Shown here piece after piece: positions 26,643 through 40,219 of a DNA stretch of 64,000 bases (positions are counted from its first letter, which is position 1; the number at the start of each line of letters is the position of its first letter). The position numbers and the translations under genes were made by a program. This stretch comes from an uncultured Alphaproteobacteria bacterium (lineage in GTDB: Bacteria > Pseudomonadota > Alphaproteobacteria > Geminicoccales > Geminicoccaceae): NCBI GenBank assembly GCA_937926445.1, contig CALBAK010000008.1:1-64000 (forward strand), read 5' to 3'. The notes below the pieces were generated by a model. The model ran no database searches, had not been told where the DNA came from, and was given only the letters and a program-made list of their open reading frames with translations.

Positions 26643-27893
26643 GTGATCGGAGCCGAGGCCGGCAATCTGCGGATCGACGCCCGCCGTTACTGGGATTCGC
26701 TCATGGAGATGGCGAAGATCGGGGCCACTCCCAAGGGCGGTTGCAACCGACAGACGCTCACCGATCTCGACCGCGAGGGGCGCGACCTCTTCCGGCGCTG
26801 GTGCGAGGCGGCGGGCTGCACCGTAACCGTCGACGAGATGGGCAACATGATGGCGCTGCGACCCGGCCGCCGGCCGGATCTGCCGCCGGTGGCGATCGGC
26901 AGCCATCTCGACACCCAACCGACCGGCGGCAAGTTCGACGGGGTCGCCGGCGTCCTGGCCGGTCTCGAGATCGTGCGTACCCTCGCCGACGCCGGCTACG
27001 AGACCGACCATCCGATCCTGGTCGTGAACTGGACCAACGAGGAGGGCACCCGGTTCGCCCCGGCGATGCTCGCTTCGGGTGTGTTCGCGGGTGCCTTCAC
27101 CAAGGAATGGGCCTATGCCCGTACCGACCGCGAGGGCAAGCGGTTCGGCGACGAACTCGAGCGGATCGGCTACAAGGGAACGCTGCCCTGCGCCCCGCAG
27201 CGTTGGAAATGTCACCTCGAGTTGCACATCGAGCAGGGTCCGATCCTCGAGGCCGAGGGCAAGACGATCGGAGTGGTGACCGGCGCCCAGGGCATTCGCT
27301 GGTACGAGGTCCGGATCACCGGGAAAGAGAGCCACGCCGGCTCGACGCCGATGCCGCGCCGCAAGGACGCGCTCGTCGCCGCCGCGCGCGTGATCGAGGC
27401 GCTCGACGGGCTCGCCCGCGGGCACGGGCCACACGCGGTCGCCACGGTGGGCGTGCTCGAGATCGCGAAACCGTCGCGCAACGTGATTCCGGGCGAGGTC
27501 TTCTTCACGATCGACCTGCGCCACCCCGAGGACTCCGTCCTGGCCGAGCTCGACCGTGCCGTGCACCGGATCGTCGGCGAGGCCTGCGTCCGCGACGGCC
27601 TCGCGTACACGGTCGACCCGATCTGGCACTTCCCCTCGGTGCGCTTCGACCCGACCTGCGTGGCGGCGATCCGCGCGGCGGCGGAGGCCGGCGGCTTTTC
27701 CTGGCGCGAGATGGTCTCGGGACCCGGCCACGATTCCTGCTACACGGCGCGCGTCGTCCCGACCGCGATGATCTTCGTTCCCTGCCGCGACGGCCTCTCC
27801 CACAACGAGGAGGAGTGGGCCGAGCCCGAACATCTGGCGGCCGGCTGCCAGGTGCTGCTGCAGGCGGCGCTCACGCTCGCCCGCGCGGACTGA
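26643..27893 (+). CDS. M20-family amidohydrolase (N-carbamoyl amino acid hydrolase / allantoate amidohydrolase type)
   Basis: 416 residues with family landmarks: GSHLDTQPTGGKFDGVAGVL (first metal site and bridging Asp), NWTNEEGTRFAPAMLASGVF (catalytic Glu and metal ligand), HIEQGPILE, and GPGHDSCY plus GLSHNEEEW near the end. Members hydrolyse N-carbamoyl amino acids, beta-ureidopropionate, allantoate or ureidoglycine derivatives; which one cannot be fixed. Starts at GTG 26643 with GGGAG upstream. The gene is divergent from LysR and followed after 12 bases by an ABC ATPase, suggesting use of an imported pyrimidine, hydantoin or purine breakdown product. Confidence 0.9.
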   Translation: MIGAEAGNLRIDARRYWDSLMEMAKIGATPKGGCNRQTLTDLDREGRDLFRRWCEAAGCTVTVDEMGNMMALRPGRRPDLPPVAIGSHLDTQPTGGKFDGVAGVLAGLEIVRTLADAGYETDHPILVVNWTNEEGTRFAPAMLASGVFAGAFTKEWAYARTDREGKRFGDELERIGYKGTLPCAPQRWKCHLELHIEQGPILEAEGKTIGVVTGAQGIRWYEVRITGKESHAGSTPMPRRKDALVAAARVIEALDGLARGHGPHAVATVGVLEIAKPSRNVIPGEVFFTIDLRHPEDSVLAELDRAVHRIVGEACVRDGLAYTVDPIWHFPSVRFDPTCVAAIRAAAEAGGFSWREMVSGPGHDSCYTARVVPTAMIFVPCRDGLSHNEEEWAEPEHLAAGCQVLLQAALTLARAD

Positions 27894-27905
27894 CCGGAGC
27901 CCGCG

Positions 27906-28736
27906 ATGGCGCAACTGGCCAGCGCCGCCGCGTCCTCGCGCGGTGCGACCGAGCTCGGACGGTGCCCGGCGGTCGAGGCGCGCGGTCTCGGCCTCACCTT
28001 CGCCACGGCCGCGGGGCCGGTGACCGCGCTCGCCGGTGTCGATCTCGTGATCGAGCCCGGCGCCTTCGTGGCGCTGATCGGGCCTTCGGGCTGCGGCAAG
28101 ACGACCTTCCTGCGGCTCGTGGCCGACCTCGAGCAGCCGACCGCCGGGACGCTCAGAGTCGAGGGCCTCGCACCGCGCGAGGCGCGCCTCGCTCGCCGCT
28201 ACGGCTACGTCTTCCAGGCGCCGGCGCTGCAGCCTTGGCGCACGGTCGAGCGCAACGTCACCCTGCCGCTCGAGATCATGGGCTTCTCGCCCGAGGAACG
28301 GGCGGCACGCGCCCGCCGCTGGCTCGCCCTCGTCGAGCTCGAGGCCTTCGCCCGGCACCATCCCTGGCAGCTCTCGGGCGGCATGCAACAGCGCGTGTCG
28401 ATCGCTCGGGCGCTCGCTTTCGAGCCCGACATCCTGCTGATGGACGAGCCCTTCGGCGCGCTCGACGAGATCACCCGCGATCGGCTCAACCTCGAGCTGC
28501 ACCGGCTCTGGCGGCGGACGGGCAAGACCATCCTCTTCGTCACCCATTCGATCGCCGAGGCGGTCTATCTCGCCACCCGGATCGTCGTGATGTCGCCGCG
28601 GCCCGGCCGGATCCTCGAAGTGATCGACAGCCCGCTGCCGGTCGACCGGCCGCTCGAGCTGCGCGACACACCGGAATTCCTCGCCGTGGCGCACCGCGTG
28701 CGCGAAGGTCTGCGCGCCGGCCACTCCTACGATTGA
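27906..28736 (+). CDS. ABC transporter ATPase (SsuB/TauB/ThiZ-like), orphan
   Basis: 276 residues with Walker A GPSGCGKTT, Q-loop VFQAPALQPWRT, signature LSGGMQQR, Walker B ILLMDEPFGALD and the switch histidine in FVTHS. The sequence is of the taurine/sulfonate/nitrate/pyrimidine-precursor importer group, in which the ATPase gene normally sits with a permease and a binding protein. Neither partner is present: the next gene is gyrB on the other strand. It may work with permeases encoded elsewhere, or the rest of the operon has been lost. Confidence 0.9.
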   Translation: MAQLASAAASSRGATELGRCPAVEARGLGLTFATAAGPVTALAGVDLVIEPGAFVALIGPSGCGKTTFLRLVADLEQPTAGTLRVEGLAPREARLARRYGYVFQAPALQPWRTVERNVTLPLEIMGFSPEERAARARRWLALVELEAFARHHPWQLSGGMQQRVSIARALAFEPDILLMDEPFGALDEITRDRLNLELHRLWRRTGKTILFVTHSIAEAVYLATRIVVMSPRPGRILEVIDSPLPVDRPLELRDTPEFLAVAHRVREGLRAGHSYD

Positions 28737-28872
28737 CACGGCGCGGCCCGTCGCCGCGGCGAGCAACCCGGCGAGCAGGAGAGCGACGAGCGAGCCCAGT
28801 CCGATCCCGAACACGACACCTCGCGACCTCGGCCGCGATCCTTCTCGCAGGGAAAGGTTGAGGAAGCGTTAA
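28737..28872 (-). other. Candidate small membrane-peptide locus A behind a CtrA-like box
   Basis: On the minus strand TTAA-N7-TCAA (28858-28872) is followed after 43 bases by a GTG at 28814 with GAGG just before it. The first residues, FGIGLGSLVALLLAGLLAAA, are strongly hydrophobic. The gap ends at the stop of the convergent ABC gene 78 bases from that GTG; the frame has no stop before entering the antisense of that gene. Layout matches loci at 24.1 and 54.9 kb, so a small gene or a shared element is possible; not proven. Confidence 0.35.
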
Positions 28873-28916
28873 CGGGGTCCGAGGCTCGCGAGCGGCGGCC
28901 GCCGGGCCGGCCGGGC

Positions 28917-32483
<3,567 letters not shown>

Positions 32484-32484
<1 letters not shown>

Positions 32485-33599
32485 CAGACCCGCATGGGCA
32501 TGAGCACGAACAGGGCGGCGGGGTCGGCCGGATCGCGCAGGAGCGTGGGCGCCGCCGCGTTCGCCATCTCGATCCGCAGCTGCGGACCGTCGATCTGGGC
32601 GACGATGTCGAGCACGTAGCGGGCGTTGAAGCCGATCTCGAGCGGCTCGCCGCGCCAGTCGCAGTCGAGCTCTTCCTCGGCCCGGCCCTGCTCCGGGCTG
32701 ATCGCCGAGACGGTGACCCGGCCGGCCTCGAAGGCGAGCTTGATCGGCCGCGCCTTCTCCATCGAGATCGTCGCCACCCGGTCGACCGCCTCGGCGAAGG
32801 CCTCGGTGGCGAGGAGCGCGATCCGCTCGTTGCCGGTCGGGATCACCCGCTCGTAGTCGGGGAAGGTGCCGTCGATCAGCCGCGAGAGCAGCCGAATGCG
32901 GCCACAGGCCCCCTCGATCCGGGCGGCCGAGACCGCGATGCGCACCGGCTCTTCCGCGCCTTCGAGCAGCTTGCGGAGCTCGCCCACAGTCTTGCGCGGC
33001 ACGATCACGGGCGGCATGCGCTCGGCCCCCGGCGGCAGCGGCACCTCGATCCGGGAGAGCCGGTGGCCGTCGGTCGCGACCCCGCGCAGGGTGCGGGTGG
33101 CGCCCGCGCCGGCGACGTGGACATGGATCCCGTTCAGATAATAGCGGGTCTCCTCGGTCGAGATCGCGAAGCGGGTCTTGTCGATCAGCTTGGCGAGTTC
33201 GGCCGGGGCGATCTCGAAGTGGACCTCGAGCTCGTCGCCTCCGGTCGCCGGAAACTCGTCGGGCGGCAGGGTCGGCAGCGCGAAGCGCGAGCGGCCGGCC
33301 GCGAGCCGCAGTTCGCTCGCACCGGGCGCCTGCTCGAGCGCCACGGTCGCCCCCTCGGGCAGCTTGCGGACGATGTCGAAGAGCGTGTGGGCCGGCACGG
33401 TGGTGGCACCGGCGCGGGCCACCTCGGCCGGCTCGCGGGCCAAGAGCGTGAGGTCGAGGTCGGTCGCCAGGAGCTCGAGCCCGTCGCCGGCGGTGAGCTT
33501 GACGTTGCCCAGGATCGGGATCGTGGTCCGCCGTTCGACCACGTTCTGAACGTGGCCGAGCGAGCGGAGCAGGGCGGCGCGTTCGATCTCGAGTTTCAT
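32484..33599 (-). CDS. dnaN: DNA polymerase III beta sliding clamp
   Basis: 371 residues, the usual clamp length, with the three-domain layout and the family start MKLEIERAALLRSLGHVQNVVERR and C-terminal LFVLMPMRV. It encircles DNA and tethers polymerase III. It lies 158 bases downstream of dnaA, with a gap that could hold its own promoter (TAGCGT-like -10 visible, no good -35), and is coupled to recF. Confidence 0.96.
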
Positions 33600-33757
33600 C
33601 GACGACTCACCCGCTGGGCTCGTATCGCTCGGGCCCGGCTCGACCGGCGCCCGCCCCGAACGGCTCGGGGACGGGACGCTAGCAGAAAAGCCGGGCGAGG
33701 TTGACCCTTTTCACGTCGCGCGGCGGCCCGCCGGGCGGCCGCCCGGCGTCGGCCGGC

Positions 33758-35125
33758 TCAGCTCTGCAGCCGGCGCTTGAGCGCCTCGATGTCGTCGGCG
33801 AGCTGGCGGTCTTCGGCCTGCAGCCGCTCGATCTGGCGCACCGCATGCATGACCGTCGTGTGGTCGCGGCCGCCGAAGCGCCGGCCGATCTCCGGCAGGG
33901 AGCGCGGCGTCAGCAGCTTGGCGAGGTACATCGCGACCTGGCGCGGCCGTGCCACCTGGCGCTGCCGACGCGCCGAGGTCATGTCCGCCATCCGCAGGCC
34001 GTAGTGTTCGACCACCGCCTTCTGGATCTCCTCGATCGTGATCCGCCGGTCGGCGGCGCGCAGCACGTCCTTGAGGATCTCCTGCGCCATCTCGATCGAG
34101 ACCGGCTGGCGGGTCACGCTCGCCTGCAGGACGATCCGGTTCAGCGCGCCTTCGAGCTCGCGCACGTTGCTCGTGATCCGGCTCGCGAGGAACTCGAGGA
34201 CCCGAAGCGGCACGTCGACGCCACACGATTCGGCCTTGGTCTGCAGGATGCCGAGCCGCAGTTCGTAGGTCGTCGGGTGGATGTCGGCCACGAGACCCCA
34301 GGACAGGCGCGAGCGGATCCGCTCCTCGAGCCCGTCGAGATCGGAGGGGCTGCGGTCGGCGCTGATGACGATCTGCCGGCCGCGCTCGACCAGCGCGTTG
34401 AAGGTGTGGAAGAACTCTTCCTGGGTCTGGTCCTTGCCGGCGATGAACTGGAGATCGTCGACCATCAAGAGGTCGACCGAGCGGAACAGCTCCTTGAAGG
34501 GGATGGTGTCCTTCGAGCGCAGCGCCAAGATGAACTGGTACATGAACTTCTCGGCGGTGAGATAGACCACCCGCCGGCTCGGGTCGCGCTGGCGGACCCG
34601 CCAGGCGATCGCATGCATGAGGTGGGTCTTGCCGAGCCCCACCCCGCCGTAGAGGAACAGCGGGTTGAAGGGTGGCGTCGCCGACATGGCGACCTTCTCG
34701 GCGGCGGCGACCGCGAACTCGTTGGGCTTGCCGATCACGAAGCGCTCGAAGGTGAGCCTGGGGTCGAGCCGCGCGCCGAGCTCCTCCCCGGTCGGGTCGA
34801 GCACGGGCTCGGCGGCCACCGGCGCGGGCGTGGCCAGCGCCGGTGCGGGAGCCGGCTCCGCCCCCGGCGGCCGCACCGCGAGCGTGATCGAGCGGACGGA
34901 GGGGTTGAGCCGGGTCCAGAGGGCTCGGATCCGATCGGCGTAGTTGGCGACGATCCAGTCCCGCATGAACTGGGTGGGTACCGCCAGCACCACCCGCTCG
35001 CCCGCCAACTCGACCAGATCGAGCGGCCGGAGCCAGGTGCCGAACGCGGTGTCGCCGAGTTCCGCCCGCAGGAGCGCGCGGACCTGCTGCCACTGTTGCT
35101 GGACCTCGCCCGGCGCTGCGCCCAT
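33758..35125 (-). CDS. dnaA: Chromosomal replication initiator DnaA
   Basis: About 455 residues. Domain I begins [20 protein letters not shown]; the AAA+ domain has [20 protein letters not shown] (Walker A) and [19 protein letters not shown] (Walker B); the DNA-binding domain IV ends [18 protein letters not shown], the DnaA-box recognition signature. I take ATG 35125; ATG 35191, with a stronger GGGAGGGGG, would add 22 residues and is a real alternative. DnaA opens oriC and regulates its own promoter. It heads the dnaA-dnaN-recF-gyrB series. Confidence 0.95.
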   Translation of the reverse strand: MGAAPGEVQQQWQQVRALLRAELGDTAFGTWLRPLDLVELAGERVVLAVPTQFMRDWIVANYADRIRALWTRLNPSVRSITLAVRPPGAEPAPAPALATPAPVAAEPVLDPTGEELGARLDPRLTFERFVIGKPNEFAVAAAEKVAMSATPPFNPLFLYGGVGLGKTHLMHAIAWRVRQRDPSRRVVYLTAEKFMYQFILALRSKDTIPFKELFRSVDLLMVDDLQFIAGKDQTQEEFFHTFNALVERGRQIVISADRSPSDLDGLEERIRSRLSWGLVADIHPTTYELRLGILQTKAESCGVDVPLRVLEFLASRITSNVRELEGALNRIVLQASVTRQPVSIEMAQEILKDVLRAADRRITIEEIQKAVVEHYGLRMADMTSARRQRQVARPRQVAMYLAKLLTPRSLPEIGRRFGGRDHTTVMHAVRQIERLQAEDRQLADDIEALKRRLQS

Positions 35126-35645
35126 CCGCCCCTCGACGGCTCCCCGTGCCGCCACAGAAGAGGCCAACGACTGCCCCGACCGCAAGGCCATCCGCCCCCT
35201 CCCGACAACCAGACGCCCCGACGAAGCCGCAGTCGCACGCGGCTCCCGCGGCCCACCCCGCGAACCGCCTCTCAAGCATAGGTAGAGAGACCCGACGCGG
35301 AACCCGCCGTCAAGAGCCGCCGAGAACTTCTTGGCGAAACTGTCACAACTCAAGTAGTTACAAGTCAATCCCCAGAGAAGACACCCGACTCGTCAGAGAC
35401 AGGAGCCTAAGGAACCGCCCGGCAAGCCGCAAGGCGATCGAAACGAGAACGACGCAGTTCGCGGAAAGGTTGATGAGGCGGCGAGCCGCCAACCCCCTGT
35501 CGGGGGCCGGCACACGAAACCGCCCCGGGGCCGACCGCCGCCTCGGCCGGCGTCCCAGGTGCGCTGCGGTTTCGCGGCTGTGAAACCCGGTCGCGACCGA
35601 CGGCCCGCCGGTCGCCGTCCCGGCCCGGTAGACGGGCTGCCCCGG
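35126..35645. other. dnaA-rpsT intergenic region, partly AT-rich
   Basis: About 520 bases without a gene, AT-richer around 35330-35410 than the surroundings. Two minus-strand TTGAC hexamers (35308-35313 and 35363-35368) could be -35 elements for dnaA, but no convincing -10 pairs with them. I see no TTATCCACA-type DnaA box, so there is no direct support for an origin here. The string GGAAAGGTTGA at 35463-35473 is shared with the gaps at 28.85 and 54.90 kb. Confidence 0.45.
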
Positions 35646-35930
35646 TCAGCTCGCCGGCGGCGACCGGGTGTCGAGCGCCTTGATCCGCTGTGCGAGACGC
35701 GAGATCCGCCGCGAGGCCGTGTTGAGGTGCAGAACGCCCTTGCTCACGCCGCGTCGGATCTCGGGCTCGGCGAGCGCGAAGGCCGCCTTGGCGGCCGCCA
35801 CGTCGCCCGCCGCCAACGCCGCCTCGACCTTGCGCACGAAGGTCTTGATGCGGCTGCGGCGGCTCTTGTTGACGAGCGCGCGCTTGGCCGCCTGGCGGGC
35901 GCGCTTGCGCGCCGAGGGGGTGTTCGCCAC
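35646..35930 (-). CDS. rpsT: Ribosomal protein S20
   Basis: 94 residues, very basic, with the family start [16 protein letters not shown] and the three-helix pattern that binds the 5' domain of 16S rRNA ([38 protein letters not shown]). It starts at GTG 35930. A good promoter lies just upstream. Placement beside dnaA is the normal alphaproteobacterial arrangement. Confidence 0.96.
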   Translation of the reverse strand: MANTPSARKRARQAAKRALVNKSRRSRIKTFVRKVEAALAAGDVAAAKAAFALAEPEIRRGVSKGVLHLNTASRRISRLAQRIKALDTRSPPAS

Positions 35931-35962
35931 GGAAACCGTCTCCCAGGGAAATCGGACGCCGG

Positions 35963-35991
35963 CAGATAGCGACCCGGGGTTCGCCCGTCAA
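35963..35991 (-). promoter_or_regulatory. Sigma70-type promoter of rpsT
   Basis: Minus-strand TTGACG (35986-35991), a 17-base spacer and TATCTG (35963-35968) give a transcription start about 26 bases before the rpsT GTG. The -35 is nearly ideal and the spacing is optimal. Confidence 0.6.
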
Positions 35992-36046
35992 CCGCGCCCT
36001 CGCCGCCCGGGCGGACGCCGCCACGGGCCGCGCGGTCGGGCCCGCC

Positions 36047-36820
36047 TCAGCGGTTGACGAAGCTCGGCGAGCGCTTCTCGACGAAAGCGCTCATCCCCTC
36101 TTTGCGGTCGGCGGTCGCGAAGGTGGCGTAGAACACCCGCTGCTCGAACCGGACACCCTCGGCGAGCGTCGTCTCGAAGGCGACGTTGACCGCCTCCTTG
36201 GCCAGCCGCACGATCGGCTGCGACTTCCGCGCGATCTCCTCGCCGAGCGCGATCGCCTCGTCCAGCAGCTTGGCGAGCGGCACCACCCGCGCCACCAGGT
36301 TCGAGCGCTCCGCCTCCTCGGCACTCATGAGCCGGCCGGTGAGGATCATCTCCATGGCCTTGGACTTGCCGACCGCGCGGGTCAACCGCTGCGTCCCGCC
36401 CACCCCCGGGATCGTGCCGAGATTGATCTCCGGCTGGCCGAAGCGGGCATTGTCGGCCGCCAGGATGATGTCGCACATCATGGCGAGCTCGCAGCCGCCG
36501 CCGAGCGCGTACCCGGCGACCGCAGCGATGAGCGGCTTCTTGTGCCGGGCAATCCGGTTCCAGGCGCCCACGAAGTCGCTCTCGAGCGCGCTCGCGAAGT
36601 CCTTCTCGAGCATCTCCTTGATGTCGGCGCCGGCGGCGAACGCCTTCTCCGACCCGGTGATCACCACCGCCGCCACCGTGGAATCGGCGTCGAAGTTGGC
36701 GAGCGCCTGTTCGATCTCGGCGATCACCTGACTGTTCAACGCGTTGAGCTGCTTGGGCCGGTTCAGCGTCACGAGCCCCACGGGCCCGCGCTTTTCGACC
36801 AGGATCGTCTCGTAGGCCAT
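36047..36820 (-). CDS. Enoyl-CoA hydratase (crotonase family)
   Basis: 257 residues. Crotonase landmarks are [11 protein letters not shown] (oxyanion hole), [16 protein letters not shown] (first catalytic Glu) and [20 protein letters not shown] (second catalytic Glu and turn). Having both glutamates argues for a true short-chain enoyl-CoA hydratase hydrating trans-2-enoyl-CoA in fatty acid or amino acid degradation. The ATG at 36820 gives the usual [12 protein letters not shown] start. It lies between rpsT and mutM in the same direction, an order common in alphaproteobacteria. Confidence 0.94.
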   Translation of the reverse strand: MAYETILVEKRGPVGLVTLNRPKQLNALNSQVIAEIEQALANFDADSTVAAVVITGSEKAFAAGADIKEMLEKDFASALESDFVGAWNRIARHKKPLIAAVAGYALGGGCELAMMCDIILAADNARFGQPEINLGTIPGVGGTQRLTRAVGKSKAMEMILTGRLMSAEEAERSNLVARVVPLAKLLDEAIALGEEIARKSQPIVRLAKEAVNVAFETTLAEGVRFEQRVFYATFATADRKEGMSAFVEKRSPSFVNR

Positions 36821-36996
36821 CAATCCGTCTCCTCGCCGGCGCCCACCGGTGCCGGCTCGACCGCCCACCGGCGCGGCCGCCCCTGGCGCCGCCCCGCGGT
36901 CGCGGCTTCTTGCCCGAGCCGCCCGCCGCCGTCCAGCGCCGCCCGGGTCGCGCCCGGCACCGGCGCCGCAGCCGGTGCGGGCCCCCGGCGCGCGGC

Positions 36997-37812
36997 TCAG
37001 CGCTGGCAGCTGCTACAGAAATAGGTCGCCCGACCGCAGAGGACGATCCGCCGGATCGGCCCGCCGCAGGCCAGGCAGGGCTCGCCTTCCCGCTCGTAGA
37101 CCCGAAAGTCGTTTTGGAAGCTGCCGAGCGTGCCGTCCGCTTGGACATAGTCGCGCAGGCTCGTGCCGCCCTTCTCGATCGCCTCCAGGAGCACCGCGCG
37201 TACCGCGCGGGCGAGCCGCTCCGCGCGCTCGGGGCCCACCGTGAGGGCCAGCCGGCGCGGCGAGAGCCGGGCGCGGAACAGAGCCTCGTTGGCGTAGATG
37301 TTGCCGATCCCGACGACGAGGCGCTGGTCCATGAGCGCGTTCTTGAGCGGCGTGCGCCGTCCGCGCAGGAGCTCGAGCAGCACCGGCCCGCCGAATTCCG
37401 GCCCGAGCGGCTCGAGACCGAGGCCGCGCAGGAGCGGGTGTTCGCCGAGGCGGGCCGTGGGCCAGAGATCGACCGCGCCGAAGCGTCGCGGGTCGACGAG
37501 GCGCAGCACCCGGCCGCCTTCGAAGCCGATCGTCAGATGCTCGTGCGGGCCCCGGGGCGGGCCGTCGAGCAGCAGCCGGCCCGACATGCCGAGATGGAGA
37601 AGCAGCGTCCAACCGTCGTCGAGCGCCGCGAGCACGTATTTGGCCCGTCGGGCGAAGCCGGTCACCTGCCGGCCCTGGAGTCGGGTCGCGAGCCGCTCCG
37701 GCATCGGGAAGCGCAGATCCCGCCGCCGCTGCTCGACCGCTTCGATCCGCGCCCCGCTCAACCGGGCCTCGAGCCCGCGCACGATCGTCTCGACCTCGGG
37801 CAGCTCGGGCAC
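36997..37812 (-). CDS. mutM: Formamidopyrimidine-DNA glycosylase
   Basis: 271 residues starting GTG-encoded Met then [13 protein letters not shown], giving the catalytic N-terminal Pro and Glu after Met removal. The helix-two-turn-helix region is [20 protein letters not shown], and the C-terminal zinc finger has four cysteines ([17 protein letters not shown]). The enzyme removes 8-oxoguanine and ring-opened purines. GGGAGGGGGC precedes the GTG. It diverges from ubiE with 80 bases between. Confidence 0.96.
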   Translation of the reverse strand: MPELPEVETIVRGLEARLSGARIEAVEQRRRDLRFPMPERLATRLQGRQVTGFARRAKYVLAALDDGWTLLLHLGMSGRLLLDGPPRGPHEHLTIGFEGGRVLRLVDPRRFGAVDLWPTARLGEHPLLRGLGLEPLGPEFGGPVLLELLRGRRTPLKNALMDQRLVVGIGNIYANEALFRARLSPRRLALTVGPERAERLARAVRAVLLEAIEKGGTSLRDYVQADGTLGSFQNDFRVYEREGEPCLACGGPIRRIVLCGRATYFCSSCQR

Positions 37813-37892
37813 GCCCCCTCCCTTCCGCGCCTTGCCCGCCCGCCGCCCACCGCGTACATCGCGCCGGTCGCAACGGAGCCGTCGCTGTCTGC

Positions 37893-38666
37893 ATGAGCGA
37901 ACAGGACCCCGCAAGCGCCGCCGATCGGCTGGCCGCCTCCTTCGGCTTCGCCGAGGTCCCACCCGAGGCCAAGGCCGGCCTGGTGAAGGGCGTGTTCGAG
38001 CGGGTCGCCTCCCGCTACGACCTCATGAACGATCTCATGAGCCTGGGCGTCCATCGTCTCTGGAAGGAGGCGATGCTCGATTGGCTCGCCCCGCGCCCCG
38101 ATCTGCACCTGCTCGACGTCGCCGGCGGCACGGGCGACATCGCGCTCCGCTTCCTCGCCCGCGTCGAGGGCCGCGGCCGGGTGACGGTGGTCGACTACAA
38201 CCGCGCCATGGTGGCGGTCGGTCGCGACAAGGCGCTCGATGCCGGCTGGCTCGCCGAGATCGACTGGGTGGTGGGCGACGCCCAGGCGCTGCCGCTGCCC
38301 GATTCGAGCGTGGACGCCTGCACGATCGCCTTCGGCATCCGCAACGTCACCCGGATCGACCGGGCGCTCGCCGAGGCGCGCCGGGTGCTGAAGCCGGGCG
38401 GCCGCTTCCTCTGTCTCGAATTCTCGAAGCTAGCGCTGCCCCTCCTCGAGCCGCTCTACGACCTATACTCCTTCACCGTGCTCCCGACCCTGGGTGCGCT
38501 CGTGGCGGGCGATGCCGAAAGCTACCGCTATCTGGCCGAGAGCATCCGCCGCTTCCCCGACCAGGAAACCTTCGCCGCGCTCGTCGAGGCGGCCGGCCTC
38601 GAGCGGGTCCGCTTTCGCAACCTCTCGGGGGGGATCGCCGCGATCCACTCCGCCTGGCGGCTCTGA
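37893..38666 (+). CDS. ubiE: UbiE/MenG quinone methyltransferase
   Basis: 257 residues of the class I SAM methyltransferase fold with [20 protein letters not shown] and the glycine motif [15 protein letters not shown], then [15 protein letters not shown] and [17 protein letters not shown], all hallmarks of UbiE. It methylates the benzoquinol ring in ubiquinone synthesis (and demethylmenaquinone if present). The ATG at 37893 begins a run of four closely spaced genes. Confidence 0.96.
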   Translation: MSEQDPASAADRLAASFGFAEVPPEAKAGLVKGVFERVASRYDLMNDLMSLGVHRLWKEAMLDWLAPRPDLHLLDVAGGTGDIALRFLARVEGRGRVTVVDYNRAMVAVGRDKALDAGWLAEIDWVVGDAQALPLPDSSVDACTIAFGIRNVTRIDRALAEARRVLKPGGRFLCLEFSKLALPLLEPLYDLYSFTVLPTLGALVAGDAESYRYLAESIRRFPDQETFAALVEAAGLERVRFRNLSGGIAAIHSAWRL

Positions 38667-38672
38667 GGGGCG

Positions 38673-40178
38673 ATGCTCCGATCCGCGCGCAACCTGGCGC
38701 GGCTCGTCGCGGTCGCCCGCGCGCTTTCCCGCCACAACGCCCTCTTCCCGCTCGGCCTCGTTCCCCAGCTCGTTCCCTTCGTCGAGTTCGCCGAGCGCTT
38801 CGCCCGCCGCGACGCGCCGGGCCGGCCGGGCGAGCGGCTCGCCAGGGCGCTCCAGGAGATGGGCCCGGCCTTCATCAAGCTCGGCCAGAGCCTCGCCACC
38901 CGCGCCGATCTGTTGGGCGAGACCATCGCCCGCGACCTCTCGCTCCTCCAGGACCGGCTGCCGCCCTTTCCGGCCGAGGAGGCCCGCGCCACCCTCGAGC
39001 GCGAGCTCGGCCAGCCGCTTCCGGCCCTCTTCGCGAGCTTCGAGGACCGGCCGGTGGCGGCCGCCTCGATCGCGCAAGTCCATTTCGCCACCACGACCGA
39101 GGGCGAAGCGGTGGCGGTCAAGATCCTCCGCCCCGGCATCGAAGAGGCGATCGGCCGCGACCTCGACTTCTTCCTCTGGCTCGCCGAGTGGGCCGAGCGG
39201 CTGCACCCGCCGCTGCGCCGCTACAAGCCGGTCGAGGCGGTCCGCCTCCTGGCCCGTTCGACCCGCCGCGAGATGGATCTCCGCCTCGAGGCCGCGGCCG
39301 CCGCCGAGTTCGCCGAGAACAACAAGGACGCGCTCGGCTTCCGCGTCCCCCGCGTCGATTGGCGGCGGACCGGCAGACGGGTGGTCACCTTCGAGCGCGT
39401 CGAGGGCCTGCCGGCCGACGAGCGCGACCGGCTCCTGGCCGCCGGGCTCGATCCCGATGCGATCCTCGAACGAGCGGCCGTCGTTTTCTTCAACCAGGTC
39501 TTCCGGGACGGCTTTTTCCACGCCGACATGCACCCCGGCAACATGCTGATCGACCCGAAGACGGGCGACATCGTCGCCCTCGACTTCGGCATCATGGGCC
39601 GGCTCGAGCTCGCCGATCGGCGCAACCTGGCCGAGGTGCTGTTGGGCTTCCTCGAGCGCGATTACGCCCGCGTCGCCGAAGTCTTCTTCCGCGCCGGGTT
39701 CCTGCCCCCCGACCAGGACCGTGCCGCCTTCACTCAGGCCTGCCGGGCACTCGGCGAGCCGATCCTGGGCCTGCCCTTGAACGAGATCTCCTTCGGCCGC
39801 CTCTTGGGCCAGCTCCTCGCCACCGCCGAGGAGTTCGAGATGGAGACCCAGCCCCAGCTCCTCCTCCTCCAGAAGACCATGGTGGTGGCCGAGGGTGTGG
39901 GCCGCGCCCTCAACCCGGCCGTCAACATCTGGACCCTGGCCCGCCCCCTGGTCGAGCAGTGGATGCGCGACAATCTCGGGCCCGAAGCGCAACTGCGCGA
40001 GGCGGTGGCCGAGGGCGTGGAGGCGCTGCGCCGGCTACCGGCCACGCTCGGCCGGCTCGAGCGTCTGTTGGAGACCGGTCCGCGCCCGGCGCCCGAGCGA
40101 CGAGCCGTCGAGCACGGCCGGGTCGCGGGCGTCCTCCTCCTGCTCCTGGGCCTGCTGCTCGGCCTTGCCTTGGGCTGA
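38673..40178 (+). CDS. ubiB: UbiB atypical kinase/ATPase for ubiquinone biosynthesis
   Basis: 501 residues with the ABC1/ADCK signature [14 protein letters not shown] (KxGQ), the Ala-rich loop [13 protein letters not shown], the catalytic-lysine segment [10 protein letters not shown] and [14 protein letters not shown] followed by [10 protein letters not shown]. The C terminus ends in a hydrophobic helix ([18 protein letters not shown]) that anchors it in the inner membrane. UbiB supports ubiquinone synthesis through its ATPase activity. It starts 6 bases after ubiE. Confidence 0.95.
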   Translation: MLRSARNLARLVAVARALSRHNALFPLGLVPQLVPFVEFAERFARRDAPGRPGERLARALQEMGPAFIKLGQSLATRADLLGETIARDLSLLQDRLPPFPAEEARATLERELGQPLPALFASFEDRPVAAASIAQVHFATTTEGEAVAVKILRPGIEEAIGRDLDFFLWLAEWAERLHPPLRRYKPVEAVRLLARSTRREMDLRLEAAAAAEFAENNKDALGFRVPRVDWRRTGRRVVTFERVEGLPADERDRLLAAGLDPDAILERAAVVFFNQVFRDGFFHADMHPGNMLIDPKTGDIVALDFGIMGRLELADRRNLAEVLLGFLERDYARVAEVFFRAGFLPPDQDRAAFTQACRALGEPILGLPLNEISFGRLLGQLLATAEEFEMETQPQLLLLQKTMVVAEGVGRALNPAVNIWTLARPLVEQWMRDNLGPEAQLREAVAEGVEALRRLPATLGRLERLLETGPRPAPERRAVEHGRVAGVLLLLLGLLLGLALG

Positions 40179-40219
40179 GCCGGCGCCACACTCGCCCCGG
40201 CGCCAGGGAGAGCCTTCGC

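Noticed and set aside
35126-35645. Chromosomal origin in the dnaA upstream gap
   Set aside because: No DnaA boxes were recognised and no AT-rich unwinding repeat; gene order alone is not enough.
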